A stretch of DNA of 64,000 nucleotides from Odiellus spinosus. Lineage: Eukaryota > Arthropoda > Arachnida > Opiliones > Phalangiidae. Positions 38,901-53,200 of this stretch are shown here, piece by piece; position 1 is the first letter of the stretch; each line of letters starts with the position of its first letter. The position numbers were made by a program, and so were the translations under genes. Below the pieces are notes generated by a model. That model worked only from the letters and a program-made list of their open reading frames with translations. It was not told where the DNA came from and made no database searches. The DNA lies in contig CAWUCO010000232.1 of assembly GCA_963920705.1 (NCBI GenBank), positions 248,001 through 312,000 of the forward strand. Reading direction: 5' to 3'.

Positions 38901-41900
38901 TTAAGACTACTCGAAAGAGCAAATATTGGTCTATCTAAAAAACAAGAGTTTTGGAAAATCCGTTGAAAAACATGGAAAATATGGACAATTCAAAAAACAT
39001 CTAATATCAAAAAGCGAATTTTTAAAATCTGAAATTTGACTATTTTGATATTGTATGATTTCTTGAATTGGCCATATTTTTCTTGTTTTTCAACGGATTT
39101 TTGAAAACTCTTGTTATTTAGACTGTCCATTAATTGCTCTTTCGAATGACTTTGGTTTTGTCTAAATTGCAAAATTGTGACAAATATAAAATTGGTTAAA
39201 ATAAAGCAAAAACACTTAAAAATCCAAGATTATTGGATTCAAATGGACACAAAACTTTTGATTTTTAAGCGATTTAGACAAAATTAAGACCACTCGAAAG
39301 ATCAAATATTGGTCTATCTAAAAAACAAGAGTTTTGGAAAATCCGTTGAAAAACATGGAAAATATGGACAATTCAAAAAGCATCTAATATCAAAAAGCGA
39401 ATTTTTAAAATCTGAAATGTGACTATTTTGATATTGTATGATTTCTTGAATTGGCCATATTTTTCTTGTTTTTCAACGGATTTTTGAAAACTCTTGTTAT
39501 TTAGACTGTCCATTAATTGCTCTTTCGAATGACTTTGGTTTTGTCTAAATTGCAAAATTGTGACAAATATAAAATTGGTTAAAATAAAGCAAAAACACTT
39601 AAAAATCCAAGATTATTGGATTCAAATGGACACAAAACTTTTGATTTTTAAGCGATTTAGACAAAATTAAGACTACTCGAAAGAGCAAATATTGGTCTAT
39701 CTAAAAAACAAGAGTTTTGGAAAATCCGTTGAAAAACATGGAAAATATGGACAATTCAAAAAGCATCTAATATCAAAAAGCGAATTTTTAAAATCTGAAA
39801 TGTGACTATTTTGATATTGTATGATTTCTTGAATTGGCCATATTTTTCTTGTTTTTCAACGGATTTTTGAAAACTCTTGTTATTTAGACTGTCCATTAAT
39901 TGCTCTTTCGAATGACTTTGGTTTTGTCTAAATTGCAAAATTGTGACAAATATAAAATTGGTTAAAATAAAGCAAAAACACTTAAAAATCCAAGATTATT
40001 GGATTCAAATGGACACAAAACTTTTGATTTTTAAGCGATTTAGACAAAATTAAGACTACTCGAAAGAGCAAATATTGGTCTATCTAAAAAACAAGAGTTT
40101 TGGAAAATCCGTTGAAAAACATGGAAAATATGGACAATTCAAAAAACATCTAATATCAAAAAGCGAATTTTTAAAATCTGAAATTTGACTATTTTGATAT
40201 TGTATGATTTCTTGAATTGGCCATATTTTTCTTGTTTTTCAACGGATTTTTGAAAACTCTTGTTATTTAGACTGTCCATTAATTGCTCTTTCGAATGACT
40301 TTGGTTTTGTCTAAATTGCAAAATTGTGACAAATATAAAATTGGTTAAAATAAAGCAAAAACACTTAAAAATCCAAGATTATTGGATTCAAATGGACACA
40401 AAACTTTTGATTTTTAAGCGATTTAGACAAAATTAAGACCACTCGAAAGAGCAAATATTGGTCTATCTAAAAAACAAGAGTTTTGGAAAATCCGTTGAAA
40501 AACATGGAAAATATGGACAATTCAAAAAGCATCTAATATCAAAAAGCGAATTTTTAAAATCTGAAATTTGACTATTTTGATATTGTATGATTTCTTGAAT
40601 TGGCCATATTTTTCTTGTTTTTCAACGGATTTTTGAAAACTCTTGTTATTTAGACTGTCCATTAATTGCTCTTTCGAATGACTTTGGTTTTGTCTAAATT
40701 GCAAAATTGTGACAAATATAAAATTGGTTAAAATAAAGCAAAAACACTTAAAAATCCAAGATTATTGGATTCAAATGGACACAAAACTTTTGATTTTTAA
40801 GCGATTTAAACAAAATTAAGACCACTCGAAAGAGCAAATATTGGTCTATCTAAAAAACAAGAGTTTTGGAAAATCCGTTGAAAAACATGGAAAATATGGA
40901 CAATTCAAAAAACATCTAATATCAAAAAGCGAATTTTTAAAATCTGAAATTTGACTATTTTGATATTGTATGATTTCTTGAATTGGCCATATTTTTCTTG
41001 TTTTTCAACGGATTTTTGAAAACTCTTATTATTTAGACTGTCCATTAATTGCTCTTTCGAATGACTTTGGTTTTGTCTAAATTGCAAAATTGTGACAAAT
41101 ATAAAATTGGTTAAAATAAAGCAAAAACACTTAAAAATCCAAGATTATTGGATTCAAATGGACACAAAACTTTTGATTTTTAAGCGATTTAGACAAAATT
41201 AAGACTACTCGAAAGAGCAAATATTGGTCTATCTAAAAAACAAGAGTTTTGGAAAATCCGTTGAAAAACATGGAAAATATGGACAATTCAAAAAACATCT
41301 AATATCAAAAAGCGAATTTTTAAAATCTGAAATTTGACTATTTTGATATTGTATGATTTCTTGAATTGGCCATATTTTTCTTGTTTTTCAACGGATTTTT
41401 GAAAACTCTTGTTATTTAGACTGTCCATTAATTGCTCTTTCGAATGACTTTGGTTTTGTCTAAATTGCAAAATTGTGACAAATATAAAATTGGTTAAAAT
41501 AAAGCAAAAACACTTAAAAATCCAAGATTATTGGATTCAAATGGACACAAAACTTTTGATTTTTAAGCGATTTAGACAAAATTAAGACCACTCGAAAGAG
41601 CAAATATTGGTCTATCTAAAAAACAAGAGTTTTGGAAAATCCGTTGAAAAACATGGAAAATATGGACAATTCAAAAAGCATCTAATATCAAAAAGCGAAT
41701 TTTTAAAATCTGAAATTTGACTATTTTGATATTGTATGATTTCTTGAATTGGCCATATTTTTCTTGTTTTTCAACGGATTTTTGAAAACTCTTGTTATTT
41801 AGACTGTCCATTAATTGCTCTTTCGAATGACTTTGGTTTTGTCTAAATTGCAAAATTGTGACAAATATAAAATTGGTTAAAATAAAGCAAAAACACTTAA

Positions 41901-44043
41901 AAATCCAAGATTATTGGATTCAAATGGACACAAAACTTTTGATTTTTAAGCGATTTAAACAAAATTAAGACCACTCGAAAGAGCAAATATTGGTCTATCT
42001 AAAAAACAAGAGTTTTGGAAAATCCGTTGAAAAACATGGAAAATATGGACAATTCAAAAAACATCTAATATCAAAAAGCGAATTTTTAAAATCTGAAATT
42101 TGACTATTTTGATATTGTATGATTTCTTGAATTGGCCATATTTTTCTTGTTTTTCAACGGATTTTTGAAAACTCTTGTTATTTAGACTGTCCATTAATTG
42201 CTCTTTCGAATGACTTTGGTTTTGTCTAAATTGCAAAATTGTGACAAATATAAAATTGGTTAAAATAAAGCAAAAACACTTAAAAATCCAAGATTATTGG
42301 ATTCAAATGGACACAAAACTTTTGATTTTTAAGCGATTTAGACAAAATTAAGACCACTCGAAAGAGCAAATATTGGTCTATCTAAAAAACAAGAGTTTTG
42401 GAAAATCCGTTGAAAAACATGGAAAATATGGACAATTCAAAAAGCATCTAATATCAAAAAGCGAATTTTTAAAATCTGAAATTTGACTATTTTGATATTG
42501 TATGATTTCTTGAATTGGCCATATTTTTCTTGTTTTTCAACGGATTTTTGAAAACTCTTGTTATTTAGACTGTCCATTAATTGCTCTTTCGAATGACTTT
42601 GGTTTTGTCTAAATTGCAAAATTGTGACAAATATAAAATTGGTTAAAATAAAGCAAAAACACTTAAAAATCCAAGATTATTGGATTCAAATGGACACAAA
42701 ACTTTTGATTTTTAAGCGATTTAAACAAAATTAAGACCACTCGAAAGAGCAAATATTGGTCTATCTAAAAAACAAGAGTTTTGGAAAATCCGTTGAAAAA
42801 CATGGAAAATATGGACAATTCAAAAAACATCTAATATCAAAAAGCGAATTTTTAAAATCTGAAATTTGACTATTTTGATATTGTATGATTTCTTGAATTG
42901 GCCATATTTTTCTTGTTTTTCAACGGATTTTTGAAAACTCTTGTTATTTAGACTGTCCATTAATTGCTCTTTCGAATGACTTTGGTTTTGTCTAAATTGC
43001 AAAATTGTGACAAATATAAAATTGGTTAAAATAAAGCAAAAACACTTAAAAATCCAAGATTATTGGATTCAAATGGACACAAAACTTTTGATTTTTAAGC
43101 GATTTAAACAAAATTAAGACCACTCGAAAGAGCAAATATTGGTCTATCTAAAAAACAAGAGTTTTGGAAAATCCGTTGAAAAACATGGAAAATATGGACA
43201 ATTCAAAAAACATCTAATATCAAAAAGCGAATTTTTAAAATCTGAAATTTGACTATTTTGATATTGTATGATTTCTTGAATTGGCCATATTTTTCTTGTT
43301 TTTCAACGGATTTTTGAAAACTCTTGTTATTTAGACTGTCCATTAATTGCTCTTTCGAATGACTTTGGTTTTGTCTAAATTGCAAAATTGTGACAAATAT
43401 AAAATTGGTTAAAATAAAGCAAAAACACTTAAAAATCCAAGATTATTGGATTCAAATGGACACAAAACTTTTGATTTTTAAGCGATTTAGACAAAATTAA
43501 GACTACTCGAAAGAGCAAATATTGGTCTATCTAAAAAACAAGAGTTTTGGAAAATCCGTTGAAAAACATGGAAAATATGGACAATTCAAAAAGCATCTAA
43601 TATCAAAAAGCGAATTTTTAAAATCTGAAATGTGACTATTTTGATATTGTATGATTTCTTGAATTGGCCATATTTTTCTTGTTTTTCAACGGATTTTTGA
43701 AAACTCTTGTTATTTAGACTGTCCATTAATTGCTCTTTCGAATGACTTTGGTTTTGTCTAAATTGCAAAATTGTGACAAATATAAAATTGGTTAAAATAA
43801 AGCAAAAACACTTAAAAATCCAAGATTATTGGATTCAAATGGACACAAAACTTTTGATTTTTAAGCGATTTAGACAAAATTAAGACCACTCGAAAGAGCA
43901 AATATTGGTCTATCCAAAAAACAAGAGTTTTGGAAAATCCATTGAAAAACATGGAAAATATGGACAATTCAAAAAGCATCTAATATCAAAAAGCGAATTT
44001 TTAAAATCTGAAATTTGACTATTTTGATATTGTATGATTTCTT
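32936..44043 (+). repeat. Array zone D, 29 fairly uniform monomers
   Basis: Monomers are close to a common type with ACCACTCGAAAGAG and either AAAAAGCATC or AAAAAACATC. GATTTAAAC replaces GATTTAGAC in several copies from about 37361 on. CTGAAATGTGAC appears in copies near 39413, 39796 and 43626. GATTTTTAAGAGATT near 34672 and AATTGCCAAATTG near 33038 are one-off changes. One insertion, an expanded T-run near 36399, is the only length change. No gene or element is present. Confidence 0.88.
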
Positions 44044-44389
44044 GAATTGGCCATATTTTTCTTGTTTTTCAACGGATTTTTGAAAACTCTTGTTATTTAG
44101 ACTGTCCATTAATTGCTCTTTCGAATGACTTTGGTTTTGTCTAAATTGCAAAATTGTGACAAATATAAAATTGGTTAAAATAAAGCAAAAACACTTAAAA
44201 ATCCAAGATTATTGGATTCAAATGGACACAAAACTTTTGATTTTTAAGCGATTTAAACAAAATTAAGACCACTCGAAAGAGCAAATATTGGTCTATCTAA
44301 AAAACAAGAGTTTTGGAAAATCCGTTGAAAAACATGGAAAATATGGACAATTCAAAAAGCATCTAATATCAAAAAGCGAATTTTTAAAA

Positions 44390-47300
44390 TCTGAAATTTT
44401 ACTATTTTGATATTGTATGATTTCTTGAATTGGCCATATTTTTCTTGTTTTTCAACGGATTTTTGAAAACTCTTGTTATTTAGACTGTCCATTAATTACT
44501 CTTTCGAATGACTTTGGTTTTGTCTAAATTGCAAAATTGTGACAAATATAAAATTAGTTAAAATAAAGCAAAAACACTTAAAAATCCAAGATTATTGGAT
44601 TAAAATGGACACAAAACTTTTGATTTTTAAGCGATTTAGACAATATTAAGACCACTCGAAAGAGCAAATATTGGTCTATCTGAAAATCAAGAGTTTTGGA
44701 AAATCCGTTGAAAAACATGGAAAATATGGACAATTCAAAAAACATCTAATATCAAAAAGCGAATTTTTAAAATCTGAAATTTGACTATTTTGATATTGTA
44801 TGATTTCTTGAATTGGCCATATTTTTCTTGTTTTTCAACGGATTTTTGAAAACTCTTGTTATTTAGACTGTCCATTAATTGCTCTTTCGAATGACTTTGG
44901 TTTTGTCTAAATTGCAAAATTGTGACAAATATAAAATTGGTTAAAATAAAGCAAAAACACTTAAAAATCCAAGACTATTGGATTCAAATGGAAACAAAAC
45001 TTTTGATTTTTAAGCGATTTAGACAAAATTAAGACTACTCGAAAGAGCAAATATTGGTCTATCTAAAAAACAAGAGTTTTGGAAAATCCGTTGAAAAACA
45101 TGGTAAATATGGACAATTCAAAAAACATCTAATATCAAAAAGCGAATTTTTAAAATCTGAAATTTGACTATTTTGATATTGTATGATTTCTTGAATTGGC
45201 CATATTTTTCTTGTTTTTCAACGGATTTTTGAAAACTCTTGTTATTTAGACTGTCCATTAATTGCTCTTTCGAATGACTTTGGTTTTGTCTAAATTGCAA
45301 AATTGTGACAAATATAAAATTGGTTAAAATAAAGCAAAAACACTTAAAAATCCAAGATTATTGGATTCAAATGGACACAAAACTTTTGATTTTTAAGCGA
45401 TTTAGACAAAATTAAGACCACTCGAAAGAGCAAATATTGGTCTATCTAAAAAACAAGAGTTTTGGAAAATCCGTTGAAAAACATGGAAAATATGGACAAT
45501 TCAAAAAGCATCTAATATCAAAAAGCGAATTTTTAAAATCTGAAATTTGACTATTTTGATATTGTATGATTTCTTGAATTGGCCATATTTTTCTTGTTTT
45601 TCAACGGATTTTTGAAAACTCTTGTTATTTAGACTGTCCATTAATTGCTCTTTCTAATGACTTTGGTTTTGTCTAAATTGCAAAATTGTGACAAATATAA
45701 AATTGGTTAAAATAAAGCAAAAACACTTAAAAATCCAAGATTATTGGATTCAAATGGACACAAAACTTTTGATTTTTAAGCGATTTAGACAAAATTAAGA
45801 CCACTCGAAAGAGCAAATATTGGTCTATCTAAAAAACAAGAGTTTTGGAAAATCCGTTGAAAAACATGGAAAATATGGACAATTCAAAAAGCATCTAATA
45901 TCAAAAAGCGAATTTTTAAAATCTGAAATTTGACTATTTTGATATTGTATGATTTCTTGAATTGGCCATATTTTTCTTGTTTTTCAACGGATTTTTGAAA
46001 ACTCTTGTTATTTAGACTGTCCATTAATTGCTCTTTCGAATGACTTTGGTTTTGTCTAAATTGCAAAATTGTGACAAATATAAAATTGGTTAAAATAAAG
46101 CAAAAACACTTAAAAATCCAAGATTATTGGATTCAAATGGACACAAAACTTTTGATTTTTAAGCGATTTAGACAAAATTAAGACCACTCGAAAGAGCAAA
46201 TATTGGTCTATCTAAAAAACAAGAGTTTTGGAAAATCCGTTGAAAAACATGGAAAATATGGACAATTCAAAAAGCATCTAATATCAAAAAGCGAATTTTT
46301 AAAATCTGAAATTTTACTATTTTGATATTGTATGATTTCTTGAATTGGCCATATTTTTCTTGTTTTTCAACGGATTTTTGAAAACTCTTGTTATTTAGAC
46401 TGTCCATTAATTACTCTTTCGAATGACTTTGGTTTTGTCTAAATTGCAAAATTGTGACAAATATAAAATTAGTTAAAATAAAGCAAAAACACTTAAAAAT
46501 CCAAGATTATTGGATTAAAATGGACACAAAACTTTTGATTTTTAAGCGATTTAGACAATATTAAGACCACTCGAAAGAGCAAATATTGGTCTATCTGAAA
46601 ATCAAGAGTTTTGGAAAATCCGTTGAAAAACATGGAAAATATGGACAATTCAAAAAACATCTAATATCAAAAAGCGAATTTTTAAAATCTGAAATTTGAC
46701 TATTTTGATATTGTATGATTTCTTGAATTGGCCATATTTTTCTTGTTTTTCAACGGATTTTTGAAAACTCTTGTTATTTAGACTGTCCATTAATTGCTCT
46801 TTCGAATGACTTTGGTTTTGTCTAAATTGCAAAATTGTGACAAATATAAAATTGGTTAAAATAAAGCAAAAACACTTAAAAATCCAAGACTATTGGATTC
46901 AAATGGAAACAAAACTTTTGATTTTTAAGCGATTTAGACAAAATTAAGACTACTCGAAAGAGCAAATATTGGTCTATCTAAAAAACAAGAGTTTTGGAAA
47001 ATCCGTTGAAAAACATGGTAAATATGGACAATTCAAAAAACATCTAATATCAAAAAGCGAATTTTTAAAATCTGAAATTTGACTATTTTGATATTGTATG
47101 ATTTCTTGAATTGGCCATATTTTTCTTGTTTTTCAACGGATTTTTGAAAACTCTTGTTATTTAGACTGTCCATTAATTGCTCTTTCGAATGACTTTGGTT
47201 TTGTCTAAATTGCAAAATTGTGACAAATATAAAATTGGTTAAAATAAAGCAAAAACACTTAAAAATCCAAGATTATTGGATTCAAATGGACACAAAACTT

Positions 47301-47560
47301 TTGATTTTTAAGCGATTTAGACAAAATTAAGACCACTCGAAAGAGCAAATATTGGTCTATCTAAAAAACAAGAGTTTTGGAAAATCCGTTGAAAAACATG
47401 GAAAATATGGACAATTCAAAAAGCATCTAATATCAAAAAGCGAATTTTTAAAATCTGAAATTTGACTATTTTGATATTGTATGATTTCTTGAATTGGCCA
47501 TATTTTTCTTGTTTTTCAACGGATTTTTGAAAACTCTTGTTATTTAGACTGTCCATTAAT
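44390..47560 (+). repeat. Five-monomer (1915-bp) tandem duplication
   Basis: Markers recur 1915 bases apart: CTGAAATTTTACTA (near 44391 and 46306), AATTACTCTTTCG, AATTAGTTAAAA, GACAATATTAAGACC, AAGACTATTGGATT followed by ATGGAAACAAAAC (near 44971 and 46886), and CATGGTAAATATGG. The match ends when a TTCTAATGAC copy at 45653 has its counterpart at 47951, six monomers away. One monomer was therefore gained or lost inside one of the units. Confidence 0.9.
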
Positions 47561-50500
47561 TGCTCTTTCGAATGACTTTGGTTTTGTCTAAATTGCAAAA
47601 TTGTGACAAATATAAAATTGGTTAAAATAAAGCAAAAACACTTAAAAATCCAAGATTATTGGATTCAAATGGACACAAAACTTTTGATTTTTAAGCGATT
47701 TAGACAAAATTAAGACCACTCGAAAGAGCAAATATTGGTCTATCTAAAAAACAAGAGTTTTGGAAAATCCGTTGAAAAACATGGAAAATATGGACAATTC
47801 AAAAAGCATCTAATATCAAAAAGCGAATTTTTAAAATCTGAAATTTGACTATTTTGATATTGTATGATTTCTTGAATTGGCCATATTTTTCTTGTTTTTC
47901 AACGGATTTTTGAAAACTCTTGTTATTTAGACTGTCCATTAATTGCTCTTTCTAATGACTTTGGTTTTGTCTAAATTGCAAAATTGTGACAAATATAAAA
48001 TTGGTTAAAATAAAGCAAAAACACTTAAAAATCCAAGATTATTGGATTCAAATGGACACAAAACTTTTGATTTTTAAGCGATTTAGACAAAATTAAGACC
48101 ACTCGAAAGAGCAAATATTGGTCTATCTGAAAATCAAGAGTTTTGGAAAATCCGTTGAAAAACATGGAAAATATGGACAATTCAAAAAACATCTAATATC
48201 AAAAAGCGAATTTTGAAAATCTGAAATTTGACTATTTTGATATTGTATGATTTCTTGAATTGGCCATATTTTTCTTGTTTTTCAACGGATTTTTGAAAAC
48301 TCTTGTTATTTAGACTGTCCATTAATTGCTCTTTCGAATGACTTTGGTTTTGTCTAAATTGCAAAATTGTGACAAATATAAAATTGGTTAAAATAAAGCA
48401 AAAACACTTAAAAATCCAAGATTATTGGATTCAAATGGACACAAAACTTTTGATTTTTAAGCGATTTAGACAAAATTAAGACCACTCGAAAGAGCAAATA
48501 TTGGTCTATCTAAAAAACAAGAGTTTTGGAAAATACGTTGAAAAACATGGAAAATATGGACAATTCAAAAAGCATCTAATATCAAAAAGCGAATTTTTAA
48601 AATCTGAAATTTGACTATTTTGATATTGTATGATTTCTTGAATTGGCCATATTTTTCTTGTTTTTCAACGGATTTTTGAAAACTCTTGTTATTTAGACTT
48701 TCCATTAATTGCTCTTTCGAACGACTTTGGTTTTGTCTAAATTGCAAAATTGTGACAAATATAAAATTGGTTAAAATAAAGCAAAAACACTTAAAAATCC
48801 AAGATTATTGGATTCAAATGGACACAAAACTTTTGATTTTTAAGCGATTTAGACAAAATTAAGACCACTCGAAAGAGCAAATATTGGTCTATCTAAAAAA
48901 CAAGAGTTTTGGAAAATCCGTTGAAAAACATGGAAAATATGGACAATTCAAAAAGCATCTAATATCAAAAAGCGAATTTTTAAAATCTGAAATTTGACTA
49001 TTTTGATATTGTATGATTTCTTGAATTGGCCATATTTTTCTTGTTTTTCAACGGATTTTTGAAAACTCTTGTTATTTAGACTGTCCATTAATTGCTCTTT
49101 CGAATGACTTTGGTTTTGTCTAAATTGCAAAATTGTGACAAATATAAAATTGGTTAAAATAAAGCAAAAACACTTAAAAATCCAAGATTATTGGATTCAA
49201 ATGGACACAAAACTTTTGATTTTTAAGCGATTTAGACAAAATTAAGACCACTCAAAAGAGCAAATATTGGTCTATCAGAAAATCAAGAGTTTTGGAAAAT
49301 CCGTTGAAAAACATGGAAAATATGGACAATTCAAAAAACATCTAATATCAAAAAGCGAATTTTGAAAATCTGAAATTTGACTATTTTGATATTGTATGAT
49401 TTCTTGAATTGGCCATATTTTTCTTGTTTTTCAACGGATTTTTGAAAACTCTTGTTATTTAGACTGTCCATTAATTGCTCTTTCGAATGACTTTGGTTTT
49501 GTCTAAATTGCAAAATTGTGACAAATATAAAATTGGTTAAAATATAGCAAAAACACTTAAAAATCCAAGATTATTGGATTCAAATCGACACAAAACTTTT
49601 GATTTTTAAGCGATTTAGACAAAATTAAGACCACTCGAAAGAGCAAATATTGGTCTATCTAAAAAACAAGAGTTTTAAAAAATCCGTTGAAAAACATGGA
49701 AAATATGGACAATTCAAAAAGCATCTAATATCAAAAAGCGAATTTTTAAAATCTGAAATTTGACTATTTTGATATTGTATGATTTCTTGAATTGGCCATA
49801 TTTTTCTTGTTTTTCAACGGATTTTTGAAAACTCTTTTTATTTAGACTGTCCATTAATTGCTCTTTCTAATGACTTTGGTTTTGTCTAAATTGCAAAATT
49901 GTGACAAATATAAAATTGGTTAAAATAAAGCAAAAACACTTAAAAATCCAAGATTATTGGATTCAAATGGACACAAAACTTTTGATTTTTAAGCGATTTA
50001 GACAAAATTAAGACCACTCGAAAGAGCAAATATTGGTCTATCTGAAAATCAAGAGTTTTGGAAAATCCGTTGAAAAACATGGAAAATATGGACAATTCAA
50101 AAAACATCTAATATCAAAAAGCGAATTTTGAAAATCTGAAATTTGACTATTTTGATATTGTATGATTTCTTGAATTGGCCATATTTTTCTTGTTTTTCAA
50201 CGGATTTTTGAAAACTCTTGTTATTTAGACTGTCCATTAATTTCTCTTTCGAATGACTTTGGTTTTGTCTAAATTGCAAAATTGTGACAAATATAAAATT
50301 GGTTAAAATAAAGCAAAACACTTAAAAATCCAAGATTATTGGATTCAAATGGACACAAAACTTTTGATTTTTAAGCGATTTAGACAAAATTAAGACCACT
50401 CGAAAGAGCAAATATTGGTCTATCTAAAAAAAAAGGGTTTTGGAAAATACGTTGAAAAACATGGAAAATATGGACAATTCAAAAAGCATCTAATATCAAA

Positions 50501-51149
50501 AAGCGAATTTTTAAAATCTGAAATTTGACTATTTTGATATTGTATGATTTCTTGAATTGGCCATATTTTTCTTGTTTTTCAACGGATTTTTGAAAACTCT
50601 TGTTATTTAGACTTTCCATTAATTGCTCTTTCGAATGACTTTGGTTTTGTCTAAATTGCAAAATTGTGACAAATATAAAATTGGTTAAAATAAAGCAAAA
50701 ACACTTAAAAATCCAAGATTATTGGATTAAAATGGACACAAAACTTTTGATTTTTAAGCGATTTAGACAAAATTAAGACCACTCGAAAGAGCAAATATTG
50801 GTCTATCTAAAAAACAAGAGTTTTGGAAAATCCGTTGAAAAACATGGAAAATATGGACAATTCAAAAAGCATCTAATATCAAAAAGCGAATTTTTAAAAT
50901 CTGAAATTTGACTATTTTGATATTGTATGATTTCTTGAATTGGCCATATTTTTCTTGTTTTTCAACGGATTTTTGAAAACTCTTGTTATTTAGACTGTCC
51001 ATTAATTGCTCTTTCGAATGACTTTGGTTTTGTCTAAATTGCAAAATTGTGACAAATATAAAATTGGTTAAAATAAAGCAAAAACACTTAAAAATCCAAG
51101 ATTATTGGATTCAAATGGACACAAAACTTTTGATTTTTAAGCGATTTAG

Positions 51150-53200
51150 ACAAAATTAAGACCACTCGAAAGAGCAAATATTGGTCTATCTAAAAAACAA
51201 GAGTTTTGGAAAATCCGTTGAAAAACATGGAAAATATGTACAATTCAAAAAGCATCTAATATCAAAAAGCGAATTTTTAAAATCTGAAATTTGACTATTT
51301 TGATATTGTATGATTTCTTGAATTGGCCATATTTTTCTTGTTTTTCAACGGATTTTTGAAAACTCTTGTTATTTAGACTGTCAATTAATTGCTCTTTCGA
51401 ATGACTTTGGTTTTGTCTAAATTGCAAAATTGTGACAAATATAAAATTGGTTAAAATAAAGCAAAAACACTTAAAAATCCAAGATTATTGGATTAAAATG
51501 GACACAAAACTTTTGATTTTTAAGCGATTTAGACAAAATTAAGACCACTCGAAAGAGCAAATATTGGTCTATCAGAAAATCAAGAGTTTTGGAAAATCCG
51601 TTGAAAAACATGGAAAATATGGACAATTCAAAAAACATCTAATATCAAAAAGCGAATTTTGAAAATCTGAAATTTGACTATTTTGATATTGTATGATTTC
51701 TTGAATTGGCCATATTTTTCTTGTTTTTCAACGGATTTTTGAAAACTCTTGTTATTTAGACTGTCCATTAATTGCTCTTTCGAATGACTTTGGTTTTGTC
51801 TAAATTGCAAAATTGTGACAAATATAAAATTGGTTAAAATAAAGCAAAAACACTTAAAAATCCAAGATTATTGGATTAAAATGGACACAAAACTTTTGAT
51901 TTTTAAGCGATTTAGACAAAATTAAGACCACTCGAAAGAGCAAATATTGGTCTATCTAAAAAACAAGAGTTTTGGAAAATCCGTTGAAAAACATGGAAAA
52001 TATGGACAATTCAAAAAGCATCTAATATCAAAAAGCGAATTTTTAAAATCTGAAATTTGACTATTTTGATATTGTATGATTTCTTGAATTGGCCATATTT
52101 TTCTTGTTTTTCAACGGATTTTTGAAAACTCTTGTTATTTAGACTGTCCATTAATTGCTCTTTCGAATGACTTTGGTTTTGTCTAAATTGCAAAATTGTG
52201 ACAAATATAAAATTGGTTAAAATAAAGCAAAAACACTTAAAAATCCAAGATTATTGGATTCAAATGGACACAAAACTTTTGATTTTTAAGCGATTTAGAC
52301 AAAATTAAGACCACTCGAAAGAGCAAATATTGGTCTATCTAAAAAACAAGAGTTTTGGAAAATCCGTTGAAAAACATGGAAAATATGGACAATTCAAAAA
52401 GCATCTAATATCAAAAAGCGAATTTTTAAAATCTGAAATTTGACTATTTTTATATTGTATGATTTCTTGAATTGGCCATATTTTTCTTGTTTTTCAACGG
52501 ATTTTTGAAAACTCTTGTTATTTAGACTGTCAATTAATTGCTCTTTCGAATGACTTTGGTTTTGTCTAAATTGACAAAATTGTGACAAATATAAAATTGG
52601 TTAAAATAAAGCAAAAACACTTAAAAATCCAAGATTATTGGATTAAAATGGACACAAAACTTTTGATTTTTAAGCGATTTAGACAAAATTAAGACCACTC
52701 GAAAGAGCAAATATTGGTCTATCAGAAAATCAAGAGTTTTGGAAAATCCGTTGAAAAACATGGAAAATATGGACAATTCAAAAAACATCTAATATCAAAA
52801 AGCGAATTTTGAAAATCTGAAATTTGACTATTTTGATATTGTATGATTTCTTGAATTGGCCATATTTTTCTTGTTTTTCAACGGATTTTTGAAAACTCTT
52901 GTTATTTAGACTGTCCATTAATTGCTCTTTCGAATGACTTTGGTTTTGTCTAAATTGCAAAATTGTGACAAATATAAAATTGGTTAAAATATAGCAAAAA
53001 CACTTAAAAATCCAAGATTATTGGATTCAAATCGACACAAAACTTTTGATTTTTAAGCGATTTAGACAAAATTAAGACCACTCGAAAGAGCAAATATTGG
53101 TCTATCTAAAAAACAAGAGTTTTAAAAAATCCGTTGAAAAACATGGAAAATATGGACAATTAAAAAAGCATCTAATATCAAAAAGCGAATTTTTAAAATC
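51150..53200 (+). repeat. Three-monomer repeat (about 1149 bp) with GTCAATT and CAGAAAATC markers
   Basis: GTCAATTAATT copies (near 51382 and 52531) are each followed by a GGATTAAAATGG copy with TCTATCAGAAAATCAAG (near 51570 and 52720) and then GAATTTTGAAAATC. The spacing is about three monomers. The second unit has an extra base in AAATTGACAAAATTG near 52574. An AATATAGCAAAAAC plus CAAATCGACAC pair also occurs near 49541 and 52988, exactly nine monomers (3447 bp) apart. Confidence 0.75.
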
